From Rhopalosiphum padi (taxonomy: Eukaryota > Arthropoda > Insecta > Hemiptera > Aphididae), in the NCBI RefSeq assembly GCF_020882245.1, contig NC_083598.1, positions 38,291,858-38,355,857 on the forward strand: DNA of 64,000 nt, written 5' to 3'. Shown here in pieces: positions 51,457-63,800 of this stretch. How positions within the stretch are numbered: the stretch's first letter is position 1; every line of letters begins with the position of its first letter. The notes beneath the pieces are model-generated. The model had not been told where the DNA came from and ran no database searches. It was given only the letters and a program-made list of their open reading frames with translations. Made by a program: the position numbers and the translations under genes.

Positions 51457-51530
51457 GTTGCGATCCACCGCCGGAGAAGGCCGATTTTTCTTTTTCTGGA
51501 ATCAGCCGCTCGACAACCGGTTGACAACCC
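51457..51530 (+). CDS. Possible terminal exon after a strong polypyrimidine acceptor
   Basis: A long pyrimidine tract (TTTTTTTTCTTCTCCCCGTAG, ending at 51456) is a good acceptor. Beyond it all three frames are open for 22 codons or more. The phase-1 frame reads xCDPPPEKADFSFSGISRSTTG and then stops; the other two run VAIHRRRRPIFLFLESA... and LRSTAGEGRFFFFW.... With no donor partner or upstream exon recognised, this is only a candidate, and a non-coding exon is equally possible. Confidence 0.2.
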
Positions 51531-51925
51531 ATAACTAACGAGTCGCGATCTCCCGCAATAACGACGAAAAACCGCTCACGATATAAACTCGCTAATAGTC
51601 TCCCGGGAATGTGCTCCGAATGTTAAAAAGTTTTTTTTTCCACCCCGCCGTGTTATTATTTATTTATTTACTTTTGTCGTTTTTTTTTCGAATAACCTTT
51701 AGGCGCGCGAATGGTTTGGTCCGCCTTTTTTTGCGATGTGGCCGACCGCTAATGAGCCGCTTCGGATAGGATATAGAATTCATAATTAATTTCCGACAAT
51801 TCGTGACGATCGCCATAATAATACGACCATCATACACGCTGGAACCACTGCTGCAGACCACAACGGCGGAGACGTCCGCGCGCTATCACTAATTGGATAG
51901 ACATTCGCCTCCGCCGATATTCACG

Positions 51926-51944
51926 CACACACACACACACACAC
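51926..51944 (+). repeat. (CA)n microsatellite
   Basis: A CA run followed by GCACGCGCGCC in a CpG-rich island. Confidence 0.9.
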
Positions 51945-52560
51945 GCACGCGCGCCACACGGTAATTGGGTGGAAATAATTCAGCTATATGTTATTTATTA
52001 TATTTTTTTCAAACTTTTTTTCCGCGTACAACCCATCTGAAGTACGCTGTATTGTCGTCGTCGTCGAATGCCGTACACAACCACATATTATGTACGGCTA
52101 TAGTGTACGGAGACGATGTTCCGCCGAATAACCGCTTAATAACGACCTCTCTATAATATGGATAATATGATGAAGTATGTTTTAGCAATAGTATAGGAGG
52201 TGCCCACGTAAGATGTACCTATCTATTAAATATTCGAATTTCTATGCAAATACACCGACGGTAGCTATATATACGTATATTATTATGTTATTACGGTAGT
52301 CGATATATTATTATTATCGTGTGTGATATATGCAACAACACGCCGACACCGATTTTTTCGACTGACTAGAACGAATATTATACTGCAGGTGACCCTTTAT
52401 TATGTCTACATCGCACACTCGTACAACTAACACGGAAAAACGGGAAAGCACGATGGATCGTTCTGTATATTATTATCCTGCCGAAACAGTCATTCAATAC
52501 TTCACAGCTGTAATAATCGCTCGATATTGCAAGTCTCTTCGGGCTGACTCGGTCCAATGA

Positions 52561-54880
52561 TTTATTATACCTGTGTGTGTACTATTATATAATATAAATC
52601 TGCATCCGTGGCACATTGGTGCGCGATGTCTGGCCGAGATGAATGACTGCATTAACGAGGAAATACAAACAATATCTATATATACGATATATTTTAAAAC
52701 AAGTAAGTTAATGCAGTATATGCGTATTATTCAAATCATCTCGAGGCGTAACTATTCGAGTGATGGCTAAAAAATTAACCTTACCGAATTGGTGGTGAAG
52801 CTACGACTTGAAATATATATTATTTAAAACATTTAGATTTTATACATAAATCATAATACGACGAAACAGTTATCTTCAAAACGCTATTCAGTATAGGTTT
52901 TTTAAAGGTTAAAAGTCATAAAAAGGAGTAAAATATATTGGCATATTGAAGGTTTTCTAGAAAACAAAGATCATTAAACAACAATCATGTAACAACATGA
53001 TCTATATGTCATATTTAATTTTACACGAGGTGTTGTATACATTAAGTTATTTTTGTTTTATAGTCTTCCCAAATAATAGGCCTAATATACATAGAGCAGA
53101 ATGGTTGAACGTGAACTTCTAACCTAACATAATACGTGGAAAACTATCGGCATTTATATCATATTATACATTTTTTATTTATGTTAAGCTTTAATTTAAT
53201 AGTATATAATTTAGCTGAGCCCAATTCGTCCATTATTCTCTGTACTATAATAATACTATGGTTTAATTCAAGGGTGATCCGATGTGATAGAATCTAAGGT
53301 GTTTAACTCAAATACAAAAAATCAATTTAGAAAAAATTAAAATTTAATTTAGATATAAAATACAAAATACACATACTATAGTTTAAACTGAAAATCATTT
53401 ATAAACACAATTACACGAACATTAATAAATAATAATACGAATAATCTATATGATTTAATTTTAATCATTTCATAATAAAATTGCAAGCAATATATTTTTG
53501 AGAAATTTTTAATTTAATAGTTTGTTATCACTTAAAGTAGCTTTATAATACCATGATCATTATAATAGATTTAAATTCAGCCATTTGCATTAGACTATAA
53601 TATTTTAATGTTGAGTTCTACTACGACTCGGTTCTCGATACTTGCATTCGATGCAATGTGTATTATACTTAACTAATTGAATACGGAATTCGTATACAAT
53701 ATCTAATACAATGATGAATTGATATAATTAAAGTGAACTGGTGGATAGAGAACAATGCACGCACATCCATTGTTTTTTTATCGAATAGCTAAGAAGAAAA
53801 ATTATTCATGTATGAAAAAAAAATAGTAACTATACTTAATGTAAAAGTTGTTTTTACTTAGTGAACATACGATATTTTTGAGTGGGTACGTCGATATTTG
53901 CAGTTATTATGAAAGTATTTTAAAATATTCTTATACCTATGTCCTATAAATATATTTAAAAATAAATGTAAATTTCAAATAAATGAATATAATTCTGTGT
54001 GTAGTAATTATCGTTACTTGCATTATATTGTATTATTTATAAGTATACATTTAAATAATGTTTTATTAAACATAAAGTGATCATTTAAAAAAAAAAAGAA
54101 AAGTGATTAGGTTTTGTGATTAGAATATTTGCTAATCTATTTGAATTTAACGACATAATTTATACTGCGTTTTACAAAATCGTTTCATTTAGAGTTTAGA
54201 CTAAATTAGCTATTAATAGTTCCAGTAAAGTGAATCTTTTATTTTAATATACAATACTATTTGATTATACAAAAGTGAATTAGTGTTTATGATTTAATAA
54301 TAGGCAGGTATAATAAAGAAAAGCCTTATCATAGTCTAAGGAAAAAATATATATTTTTAATAATTTTACGTATCTTATAATATGAAAAAAAAACAATTAC
54401 AATGTCACTGAACTCTTAAAGATTGCAAAACTTCTAATATTAAACTTTCTTTTATTAAAAAACGTTCGAATTTTATTTTGAACACGTCTATTAGATTTGA
54501 TAAATTATAGTAACAGTTCAAACTGCTCCAAACAAAATAATTATACACCAAATGGCCTGATCGAAAATCGATAGATTAATAATATTTAATATGTAATAGG
54601 CAATAACGATCGAATCTATAAAGATGATCCGTTGTCCAATGTTCTGCTGTCGACTGGAAATGTATACCTACGTCATATATATATATGTTATTAATCATTA
54701 ATCGTATGGCACGCAGACGTATATAAATCATATCTATTTCGTCGCGTGTCCATTATTCACGTCCAAAAGGTTTTTATTTAATTTTAATCATTGAATTTAT
54801 TACGATATATATATATATAAATAATGTACATACATCACCTTGTGTACATATACTGACCAATGTAGGTTGCGATTTTTCAC
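52561..54880. other. AT-rich non-coding sequence
   Basis: No supported gene; frames are short. Confidence 0.6.
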
Positions 54881-55140
54881 CGATCGTTGTTGTGGTCCCG
54901 CCCATACGAACCGGTTGCATCTCCGGGGTGAGAGGGGAGCCTAGTGCACCAGACCTAAGCCCATGTGCAACTTTTCGCATACGCTCAGTACACACGAACC
55001 GTGTCCGTTCGCTGTCGATTTACACACATTCGGGTAGATGTGGTCCGATGACGACGACGACAACGACGACGACGAAGAAAACGACAACAAAAACAATAAT
55101 AAACAATGTCGATGGGGTGCGCGTATAATAAAATTATATC
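54881..55140. other. GC-rich patch upstream of the candidate exon at 55273
   Basis: Includes TCCGGGGTGAGAGGGGAGCC and a (ACG)n run. Open frames exist on both strands (73-78 codons) without domains. It may be a 5' non-coding exon or promoter. Confidence 0.35.
55048..55076 (+). repeat. (ACG)n triplet repeat
   Basis: ATGACGACGACGACAACGACGACG, interrupted once by CAACG. It encodes threonine or aspartate runs in open frames, but no gene is supported. Confidence 0.85.
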
Positions 55141-55272
55141 ATAGTGTTGTGTGCGATCCGCCCGTGTCCGGTATTAAACTTCGATAATGTTTATTGTACT
55201 AAACTTTAATCTATATCGAAACAGCATATAACATTTTTATAGTGTTCTGCAGTTATTGTTCACAGCGCACGT

Positions 55273-55330
55273 CGACGCCGAGAGCCGTGCGAGGAGGAAT
55301 TAGTGCGCTTCAAAGGACCTGAGGTGAGTC
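55273..55330 (+). CDS. Possible isolated internal coding exon (58 bp)
   Basis: CACAG at 55268-55272 could be an acceptor and GAG|GTGAGTCC a strong donor at 55331. Only one frame is open across the piece. It needs one base to finish the previous codon, then reads ARRRREPCEEELVRFKGPE, ending in phase 0. No neighbouring exon with matching phases could be found on either side, so the gene it belongs to is unknown. The earlier AG in TTCTGCAG at about 55254 is an alternative acceptor. The composition is clearly more GC-rich than the flanks. Confidence 0.35.
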
Positions 55331-57877
55331 CGGCGGGCGTTTAAGTCTCTTGAACACGAAAATCATTATTTCATTATTCTATTATATTTTAAACGTATGA
55401 CTTTACGATGTTACACAGCACCTATTTGAAACGTGCCACGTACGTTTCGTTAACATTCGCGTGTCTCGTCCATAAACCAAAATATCGTTAAATCCCACAA
55501 TCAGAACAATGGCGACCTCGTTAAACCAAAATATTCCAATAATTTTAATAAACATAAACTCCGTTTTTGAAACGACCATAAAAAAAATACTTTATAAAAA
55601 CGTATATAATATACATATATATGCGTGTGTATATGTGTGTAGTACTTACTACACATGCGAAATCATTCTCGTTTTAGTTCGCATAGTAATAAAATTGTGG
55701 TTATTTAAAGTATACACTCCCTACAACATTAATTGACATCATAATATTAATGGGAGAAATTTTTTTGTTTTAAAACATTGGTATTTTTGTACATTTAATT
55801 CCGTATAAAAAAACATTATTTTATTATAACGTATAACCGAGCGCATCGTTTAAGAAAAATCCTTAAATAAATCGTATACTTCACTTATTTTTAGTTCAAT
55901 CCGACTAATTACAACTATATAGCTCACGCTACATGTTTCAATAACAATAATTATCTAATTATTAGATCATATACGAACTATAATAAATATAGATTCTCTC
56001 CGGGATTTTCTAAACCCGACGGCGATTAATGATATTGAACTGACGGGTCACAAGATCATTACACATTCAATTATAATTATTACTACTATTATAATAAGTC
56101 CAAAAGTTATATTTTAACAACTACCTTTTTAATCTACTTGTATTTTAATTATATACCATAATTTGATAAATGCTGTCTTAGCGAAGTTCTTAGTTATTAT
56201 CGTTGAACTATTCTTAAGTGTCTTTAAATAACATTTGTATTTAAAACAAACTTACACATGGTGTGGTTCACGGCGTAGCGTTTAAATCTCCATACAGGTT
56301 TTGTTGACCACGATACATTCCAAGTATGCGTATCCTAGCATTTACAAAAACCGTAAATTTGAAATTATGCATAATTTAAAATAAAACTTATGCAGTAAAA
56401 AATAAATTATTACCAAATCGTACATTGGGATTAAGTGCATAACTTTTGATTTATATTTTATTTACTCGTGATCGATTTGTTATATGTGTATTTACTGTTC
56501 GTTAGTTTTAAATTTCAATGAGATATATTATAGAAGTTTTTAATACATTTTATTAACTTGATAATGTAATTCGAGATGAGCTTTATCCTGGATAAAAAAA
56601 AACCTATCACTCATTTAGTAACAAGAATTGTATTCTTTTACAGCTGTTAATATAGCACATACATTAATACATCACACGCGATTTAAAATATATTGCATAT
56701 CATACAGGATGAAAGGATCAACAAATATTGAATTCTAATAGCTATGCTCTTTCAAACTAGAGAGTCTAAAGAGTGTGCATGTTAATAGTGTGAGTTAAAA
56801 ATTAAAATAAACTGCGTATAGAAGCCTAAATAATATAAAACCATTTCCATTTAAATTGTAGTTAGTGTAATTTTAAAAGTGTCGAAAAATTAGAAATAAT
56901 TAATTTATAAATTTGTACAGATACCGACAGGTAATGGATACAAATTTCGATCTTTATAGAAAGTTAATGAGTCAATTTATATCTTGGAGTTGCGTCAATG
57001 TTATTAATATTTATCACTAAAATACATAGTTTTACACTAAAATTAATTTCTAATAACGAGATAATAATATTTTAGATGTATATTTTTAAATATACATTTT
57101 ATCTAGTACGCATCAGCTATTTGTTTCGTTTTTCTCAGTCTTAAATTTCAGCGTGTCATACTTGAACGACACCTTGCAATAATATTATAACTCAAAATAA
57201 TTACCATTATATTACATAAAACAAAAAAAAAACAAACCTAAGGTGTGGTTAGGGCCGAGATCGTATGCAGTTATAGAGTGTAGACCGTAGGGCACCGATC
57301 AATACATATTGTTAACGGTGGACAAGCAAAACGCTTACATAATAAGCAATAATGTACACTGTACAGTGTACACAACTGCAAACCGTTATTGGTATTTATT
57401 CGAACGGAATTTCGTTTGACTAACAAACTCATTCAAAACGTTCTTCCTACACGCGAGCATATTATGCACATCGAACTCGATCGTCGTCGTATACAAATTA
57501 TGGCACACGTCGCGGTGTCTGTATAAATATTATTATCATATTATTATTATACACAGTGGCCCCCGCTTGAATGGAACACAAAACCAGTTTACACGATGAC
57601 GTTATTTAAAAAAATAAACTACACGTAAAATACGACACAAAATTAAATGTGTATATTATATATTATTATACACATATATTGTATATAGCACACGTCGAGC
57701 CTATATAATAGAAAGGCGATTTTATTTTCTTACCAATTTCGTGCTGCATAGTTCACTATTTGGCTGCGATTAAGGCGAATACGGTTAACCGTATGTGTAT
57801 GTAAATTTTGCCACAACCAGCCGGTCCGTATAGTTTATATATAAAATATGAGTTATAGTAGTTATACACGTATTTAT
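55331..57877. other. AT-rich sequence, no supported gene
   Basis: A 75-codon frame at 55509 is AT-driven. The stretch 57240-57500 is somewhat richer in GC and contains the 20-bp palindrome. Confidence 0.55.
57353..57372. repeat. Perfect 20-bp palindrome TGTACACTGTACAGTGTACA
   Basis: The sequence equals its own reverse complement over 20 bases and contains nested TGTACA and CTGTACAG palindromes. It lies in a locally GC-enriched segment. Confidence 0.85.
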
Positions 57878-57881
57878 TATA

Positions 57882-58712
57882 CCGGGTGATTTTTTTCTTT
57901 ATAAGAATTAAATTATTAATTACATAGAGAACCCATTCGAATTGTGTTTATGTTTTTTAAAAACTTCTTACTTTATATTTTACAAATATATATTTTTTGA
58001 AACTATTATAATATTTATAGGTATATTGTGAAGAAAATTAATCTTATAACCTGTGTTTTCTAAACTTAAAATAAAATAAAAAAATACTTACTAAGCATTA
58101 ATTGTACTCTATTAGCTTTAGTAGTCAAATTCAATATACATCATATCAATCAAATGGTATAACCAAATATTTGAATTTTAAATTTTCGAAATAATATATT
58201 TTAGTACTTTAAGAAGCTTTCGATGTATTTTCGTCTGTTCCAGACATATATATTGTATTATACCTAGTCAAACAAATAATCGATTAATTGTAATTAATAA
58301 TAAATCATATATTGAATATTAGCTATACACGAATAGAAAAGGATTAATTACACTTCATTCCATTCCTCTGGCCAAAATTTTAAATAGCTATAAAATGAAT
58401 AGGTACAGCATTAAATCAGATATCAGATCTACACACACGTTATTGCCACATAATAGCATATAATATTATCAACATTTTATAAAAAATATCTTAATGAATA
58501 AATATAAGCAATAAGCATATACCTAAATACTAATTATGGGTTGCTATTAAAAAATCGATAGTTGTTACAGCTCTAATCAGCTAATGAGATGGCGCGGGAG
58601 ATACGATTTATTGTGAAAAGCAATAATTAAAAGCAAGAAAAAAATGAAGAATAGCGTTATTTCCGTACGTGCATATACTATGACCTGGCCAGGTTTCAAA
58701 AGAATCACCCTG
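57882..58712. mobile_element. MITE-like element with CMGGGTGATT termini
   Basis: The left end CCGGGTGATTTTTTTC and the right end GAATCACCCTG are inverted, with TATA immediately outside each end (57878-57881, 58713-58716). The match extends into the flanking TATTATA. The 831-bp AT-rich interior has no coding frame. The superfamily is not certain; the terminal CAGGGTG resembles that of the fold-back element at 47133. Confidence 0.6.
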
Positions 58713-58889
58713 TATAATACGATACACGACTGAGGCAAGTCGACATCACGAGTGAAACACCGGCTCTCTGGTGTCGGTGAGCTTGACGGGTGGATCGTGG
58801 AGAGGGAGTGGAGGTATCGTCGTGGGAATACGTGACAGGGGAAAGTACACGTGATCTAGTGAAGTTTTTAGATTTTTTTTTATGTTTTT

Positions 58890-59207
58890 ATGCCCATACG
58901 AATTCCCACATCTGGGAAGAAGCGAACCAACTATACGCCAGATAGGGGAAAATCCGCATCGGCAACCGGTTCAGACAACACGACGACAACTACGCGAAAC
59001 GAGTGTCACAACGTTTCCCTCGTTCGGCTCGGCAATGATAATAATAATATAGCCACGATGTCGTATAATATTGAAACGCGAGCGCGCCGTGTAAAATATA
59101 TTATATTATTATATATATATACTTTAGACGTGAAATCAGCGTCGTGCGACGACCATATATACAACGTAGTCTATACAGCAGGTACCTATCTCGAAAATAA
59201 AACGTAG
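58890..59207 (+). CDS. Uncertain 105-codon open frame in a CpG-rich patch
   Basis: The frame starts MPIRIPTSGKKRTNYTPDRG and is rich in T, N, S and R before running into an AT-derived tail (IILLYIYTLDV). An overlapping frame starting at 58881 (MFLCPYEFPHLGRSEPTIRQ) is open for about 56 codons with an equally natural composition, so neither is favoured. No splice site, signal or domain was recognised. The patch sits just outside a MITE and could be a promoter or non-coding exon. Confidence 0.18.
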   Translation: MPIRIPTSGKKRTNYTPDRGKSASATGSDNTTTTTRNECHNVSLVRLGNDNNNIATMSYNIETRARRVKYIILLYIYTLDVKSASCDDHIYNVVYTAGTYLENKT

Positions 59208-59318
59208 CGTTTATTATTGCGTCAGTAGATGATAAAAATAATATGCCTGGACACGCTTATCCGTTTTGTGATCGCATAGTATGGTGTACATAATAATAAT
59301 AAAAAAAACAATAACATA

Positions 59319-59877
59319 CAGAGTGAATGATCAAGCATGTTAGCTCTACGTGTTTTCCTTCAATAATACATTTATTCAAATTCTGATTTTTTTTTTTTTT
59401 GATTTTTCCAATTTTTGATATGAGCGTATTTTCAATTATTTAGATTTTTATGCCATCAAGGAGTACACTGTGATGGTCATTTTTTTCATATGAGAACCAA
59501 CTTTCTTTCCAGTAAATTGTTAATCAAATAATTTTGTTTTTTAAATGTTAATCGTATCAAAATCAAAATTCGAACAAATAGTGCCTGATATAATATGATT
59601 AATGTTAATTAGGTACTATAATAAGTATAATGCTATTATATAGCCTCAAGATCTTCAACACAAATTACCTATCAAAAAAGTAATTTTATTAACAATATTA
59701 TCTAAAAAAAAAAATGGTATTTCTCATTTGAAAAAAAAGGTAATATCGCCTCAAGGCAATTCTCAATAGTAAATTAAAATTAAAGTTCTTCACTATACTT
59801 GAGTGTTCTAAAAATCAGAAATAGAATATATTCAAAAAGGAAAAACTAGGGGTGAGCGTAATTGACGAATCACCTTG
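59319..59877. mobile_element. Degenerate MITE-like element with CARRGTGA termini
   Basis: The left end CAGAGTGAATGATCAAGCAT and the reverse complement of the right end, CAAGGTGATTCGTCAATTAC, agree at 17 of 28 ungapped positions. No clear target duplication is seen. The interior is AT-rich with a T-run and no gene. It could be an old relative of the element at 57882-58712, or a chance pairing of two fragments. Confidence 0.35.
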
Positions 59878-62800
59878 ACGTGCACACAACACTGAAGTGA
59901 CGAAAATCAAAGATTTACCACAAAGTCCATAATATAGATCTGTTATGCGCGTATGAGCTTATAGACAAAATAATACATACCCGAAAGTCGCTGAGATGAT
60001 TAGAAATATGTCGATTTTAAAAACAAAAAACAAATAAAAAATTTAAAAAATTGCGTATATACAATAATAGTAATAATGTAATAATAATATCATAAGAAAA
60101 TGTCATTAATAATAAGTATATTAGTTAGCAGATTAAATTTCTGTGGACATATCTAATATAATATTATAGTATCTAAGTACTGCAACTGTTTACAGTGCAC
60201 GATTGGTTCCAATTTTGGTTTTTTCGGGCATTAAACATAGAAATTTATTTTATTTTATTTTTTTACGTATTTGGCATAGTAGAATCAAGGCTTTTCCATT
60301 TCTTTTGAAAATATAGTTATTGATTATTTATTTTTATTTAATTAATTCAGCGTCCGACGGTTGGTTTTAGGAGGCCTTGGATGAAGTGATTCCGTGAGTC
60401 TCTGATATGATATGGCAATAATATGAAAATTCTAATCCTAGAAGTTCTCGTGAGTCGTGACACAGGGAAAGCCAAATCCATCAAGAATGCGCTTTCGTAG
60501 CATACCAAATCATTATAGATTATGAGCGTATAAGACGACATATTTATAGTGATTAGTGATATAAATTAAAAGTATTTTCCTAATAATATAAGCCTATGAA
60601 ACAGTCAAACAAATGAGCTGAGACATAAAAAATGTAATGATTGTAAAACACCACAGTCATGACGAAAGGAGGTGAGTCTCTAAAACACTAAGGGTGTGTG
60701 TGTGTGAGTGTATGTAGTTTTATTGAATGTAATTATTATTCACGCTAATCGTATTGTTCTAAATTTTGGATTCCCGATATTGTCCTTACATTTGTTAGAT
60801 TGCGTACAAATTTACAATATAATCTGTAATGGATATTAATAATTAAAGATTCAGATTAAAGAAACCAACAGGTAAAATATACGACGAAGTTCAGCCAAAC
60901 ATATTTTGTGATAGTCTGGCTTACTGTAAACTTCGTTACCAATATCATAGTTTGGCTATTGTAGTCATATTTTCCAAACTGGTTAGCAATCACCAACCAT
61001 TAATTTCATGGATATTTTTCCGAACTATATATTTTACAAGTGATACGCAAGTGCCATGTACAATATGTACTTTTATAACTTATTTTAGGAAATTTAATGT
61101 ATTGCAATAAAATGTAAATTCACATTAAGAATAAAATCATTTTTTTTTTGTAATTTTTTTTATATATTTTAATTTTTAAATGTATATTTAATTTACGGGC
61201 CATTTTTGTTTGGAATTAATTTATTTTAAATGCATTTTTAGTGTACTTTTAAGATATTTTCATAATAGTTATACAATCAATTTTAATCACTTTTTAATAC
61301 GATAAAGTTTGAGTCTTAGTAATTACTGTCAAACGATAGTTTATTTCTTAAATTATGAAGTGAATAACATTATTATTAATAGCTATTTTGTACGTGCCTA
61401 AGTATATGAGTAATAATTTTAAATCGGTATTAAAATACATCCTCCTAAATTAACCCCCCCACTTATACATAATACGTGTAGCCAAGTAAGTAATACTTGT
61501 TTTTCGATTTATTTTAGTGAGTGATAGGTACATACAAACACAAATCCGTCATCTAAAAGTATAATTTATAAATAACGTTACGCAGACTGCTTTAAAGATA
61601 AAATTAAACGTTAATTTTTACGTTTTGCATCATATATATGATAGCAGTAAATCTATCTTTTATTTCAGATCGAAAACAACTTGCTAATTTAAACTTTAAA
61701 AGGAATTTTCTGACAAATGAGGTTAATTATCTTGCATTGCATTCCCATATTAATTTTATAGTTCCCCATCGCCAAACGAGAGCCAATTTTCTTTTCCATG
61801 CTCCCTTTATCTAAACCTACTATTTATTGTACTCTCCCTAAACTCGTCTTACGTGACTTTCAAATGAGAACCCCATTTTTCTTTTCGAGTTTTAAATTCT
61901 ATTTCAATTTTCAAGTTACATTTTAAGGTATATTATTCACTTCAAAAATTATGTAACATAATATTATTTCATTGGGCGTTGGTCTCTATATTGTTATAAA
62001 ATAAAAATAAAACAAAAATACGAACAATAATAAAATACCTTATAGAATTTCAATTAAAACAGAATATGAGCCATTTTTCATTAATTAATTTATCCGTCTA
62101 GTAAAGTGTTTATGCTTTTCAACTCATATTTATTAAAATTAAACAACTATCGGTAACTTATTAAACTAACTAGATTATAATATAATAACAAATTCTTAAA
62201 TGTATTCTGTATTACAAATGTGATTTAATATTTAGATCGATTTTTAAATTTGACACGTTCATTTAAGGTACAAACATACGGAATATAATGTATATAATAT
62301 GTAATATATATATTACATATTTATTTTATTATTTAGCGGTGATTGGTAATAACAATAACTAACACATTACATAAATCCTTGTCTATGCATAATATTACTT
62401 ATTTGCATTAATGTGGATGAAAAAATCGAAGGCGTATAATATTCCGATTCTGACCCTAAATTTAAATTAAATGTATAAATAAGTTATGTTTATGATTAAA
62501 AACTTGCGTGGTTCTGATGATTGCAAAAATTAGATTTAAGGTAAAAGTAAGAAATTAATTCAATTTATTCGATATTTTGAAACAACAAAAGTGTAGGCAA
62601 AAAATTACCATAGTAATGTGCATACTTTTTTTATCTATATGAATATTTCATGACGTTAGTAAAAAATTAAACATTATTCTTATCTAAAGACACCTATAGA
62701 CTTCAACTATAAAGTAATTGTAGATATTTAATTTTTCCATATGAGATATGAATATTTAACATAGTTCGTGTATAATAACCATGATTGATACGTAGGTAAA

Positions 62801-63090
62801 TCATACATCAACTACACTGTAAATATAGACGGATTTTTCGAAAACTGTTATATTAAATATATTTTTATAAATATAAAAATAATTTTAAAAAATAACTTTA
62901 TTCTTGTTAGTTTATTTTGGTTTCTAATATGCTTAAATATTCTTTTATATAATATAAAACGAAAAAAACTCATCCAATGCCGATTTCGCTTGTTCCAACT
63001 CGCGATTGGAGGAAATAACCAATATTGACATAATTCTGAAACTATTTGGATCGTAAACTGTCACGTACTAAAATAATATAAAAGGTAATA
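59878..63090. other. AT-rich non-coding sequence
   Basis: One donor-like site (GGAG|GTGAGT at 60670) follows CCACAG|TCATGACGAAA. This would be a 15-base exon containing an ATG, but nothing supports it. Otherwise empty. Confidence 0.55.
60694..60706 (+). repeat. Short (GT)n run
   Basis: GTGTGTGTGTGTG shortly after a GGAG|GTGAGT donor-like site at 60670. Confidence 0.8.
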
Positions 63091-63800
63091 TCATCTTGTT
63101 GCGAGCAGCCGCGAAATATAATTGATCGGAGCGACGACGCAAACATCGCGTGTGGATTTGCATATTAAGTTGTAATTCTCAAGTCGGGCGGCGGATCACA
63201 AATACAACGAGATCGATCGACAAACAAAACTGTTGTTATTCACTTCGACTATATTGGTATAATAGTAAATTGCGACGACGAAATCAGTTTTCCGTTTTTT
63301 TTTTTACGTAAAAACAAGTCGAAACAAGTCACTCTTCCATAAGTTTAGAAAGTCGACCGGTGTAAAATATGAGGTAAAAATAAACAACTATGATTGAATT
63401 TTTTCTTTTCCCGTTTCGCGTGTACACAGAACTTGTGCGTTTGGTGCGGCGTGGTTGTGTGTTAATTGCATTAACGTACAACCGATAATAGCGCTATAGA
63501 CCGGTTTTTCGAGCAAACGGTTCGCGTGTGTCCCATAACAAGTAATCGTATAACGTAAGATATACACCATTTTTATATTATAACGAACCTATACGCGTAA
63601 TATAGGTAGAACGTTATATATCCTGACTGTAGTGAGTTAGCACACATAATATTATTATTATTGTTATCTCGTGTTGAAAACTGTCGAGAGACTTGAGAAT
63701 TCTTTGGGATTTCTTTGTGCGAACGAATGGTGCACTTCACGAACAATTTATTATAATTTTCCGTTCGTGTTTTCGATAAGTACACACGCATATTATCATG
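63091..63800. other. CpG-rich island near the right edge
   Basis: GC-rich sequence (GCGACGACGC, GTCGGGCGGCGGATC, GATCGATCGA) with an octamer motif. No open frame is convincing. A promoter just left of a gene beyond the window is possible. Confidence 0.4.
63156..63165 (+). promoter_or_regulatory. Octamer motif ATTTGCATAT (POU-type site)
   Basis: A full ATTTGCAT octamer lies in a CpG-rich island next to GATCGATCGA-type sequence. POU-domain factors bind this motif; function here is inferred from sequence alone, and one copy in AT-rich DNA is weak evidence. Confidence 0.25.

Larger units (their letters stand above)
51360..52560. other. CpG-rich island, possible exon inside
   Basis: GC-rich sequence with CTCGCGCGCCGCGC near 51380 and CACGCACGCGCGCC near 51942. 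It contains the acceptor-led candidate exon at 51457. No complete gene can be built. Confidence 0.45.

Noticed and set aside
60655..60675. Possible 15-base first coding exon (ATG ACG AAA GGA G|GTGAGT)
   Set aside because: It could be a chance donor match; nothing downstream continues the frame.
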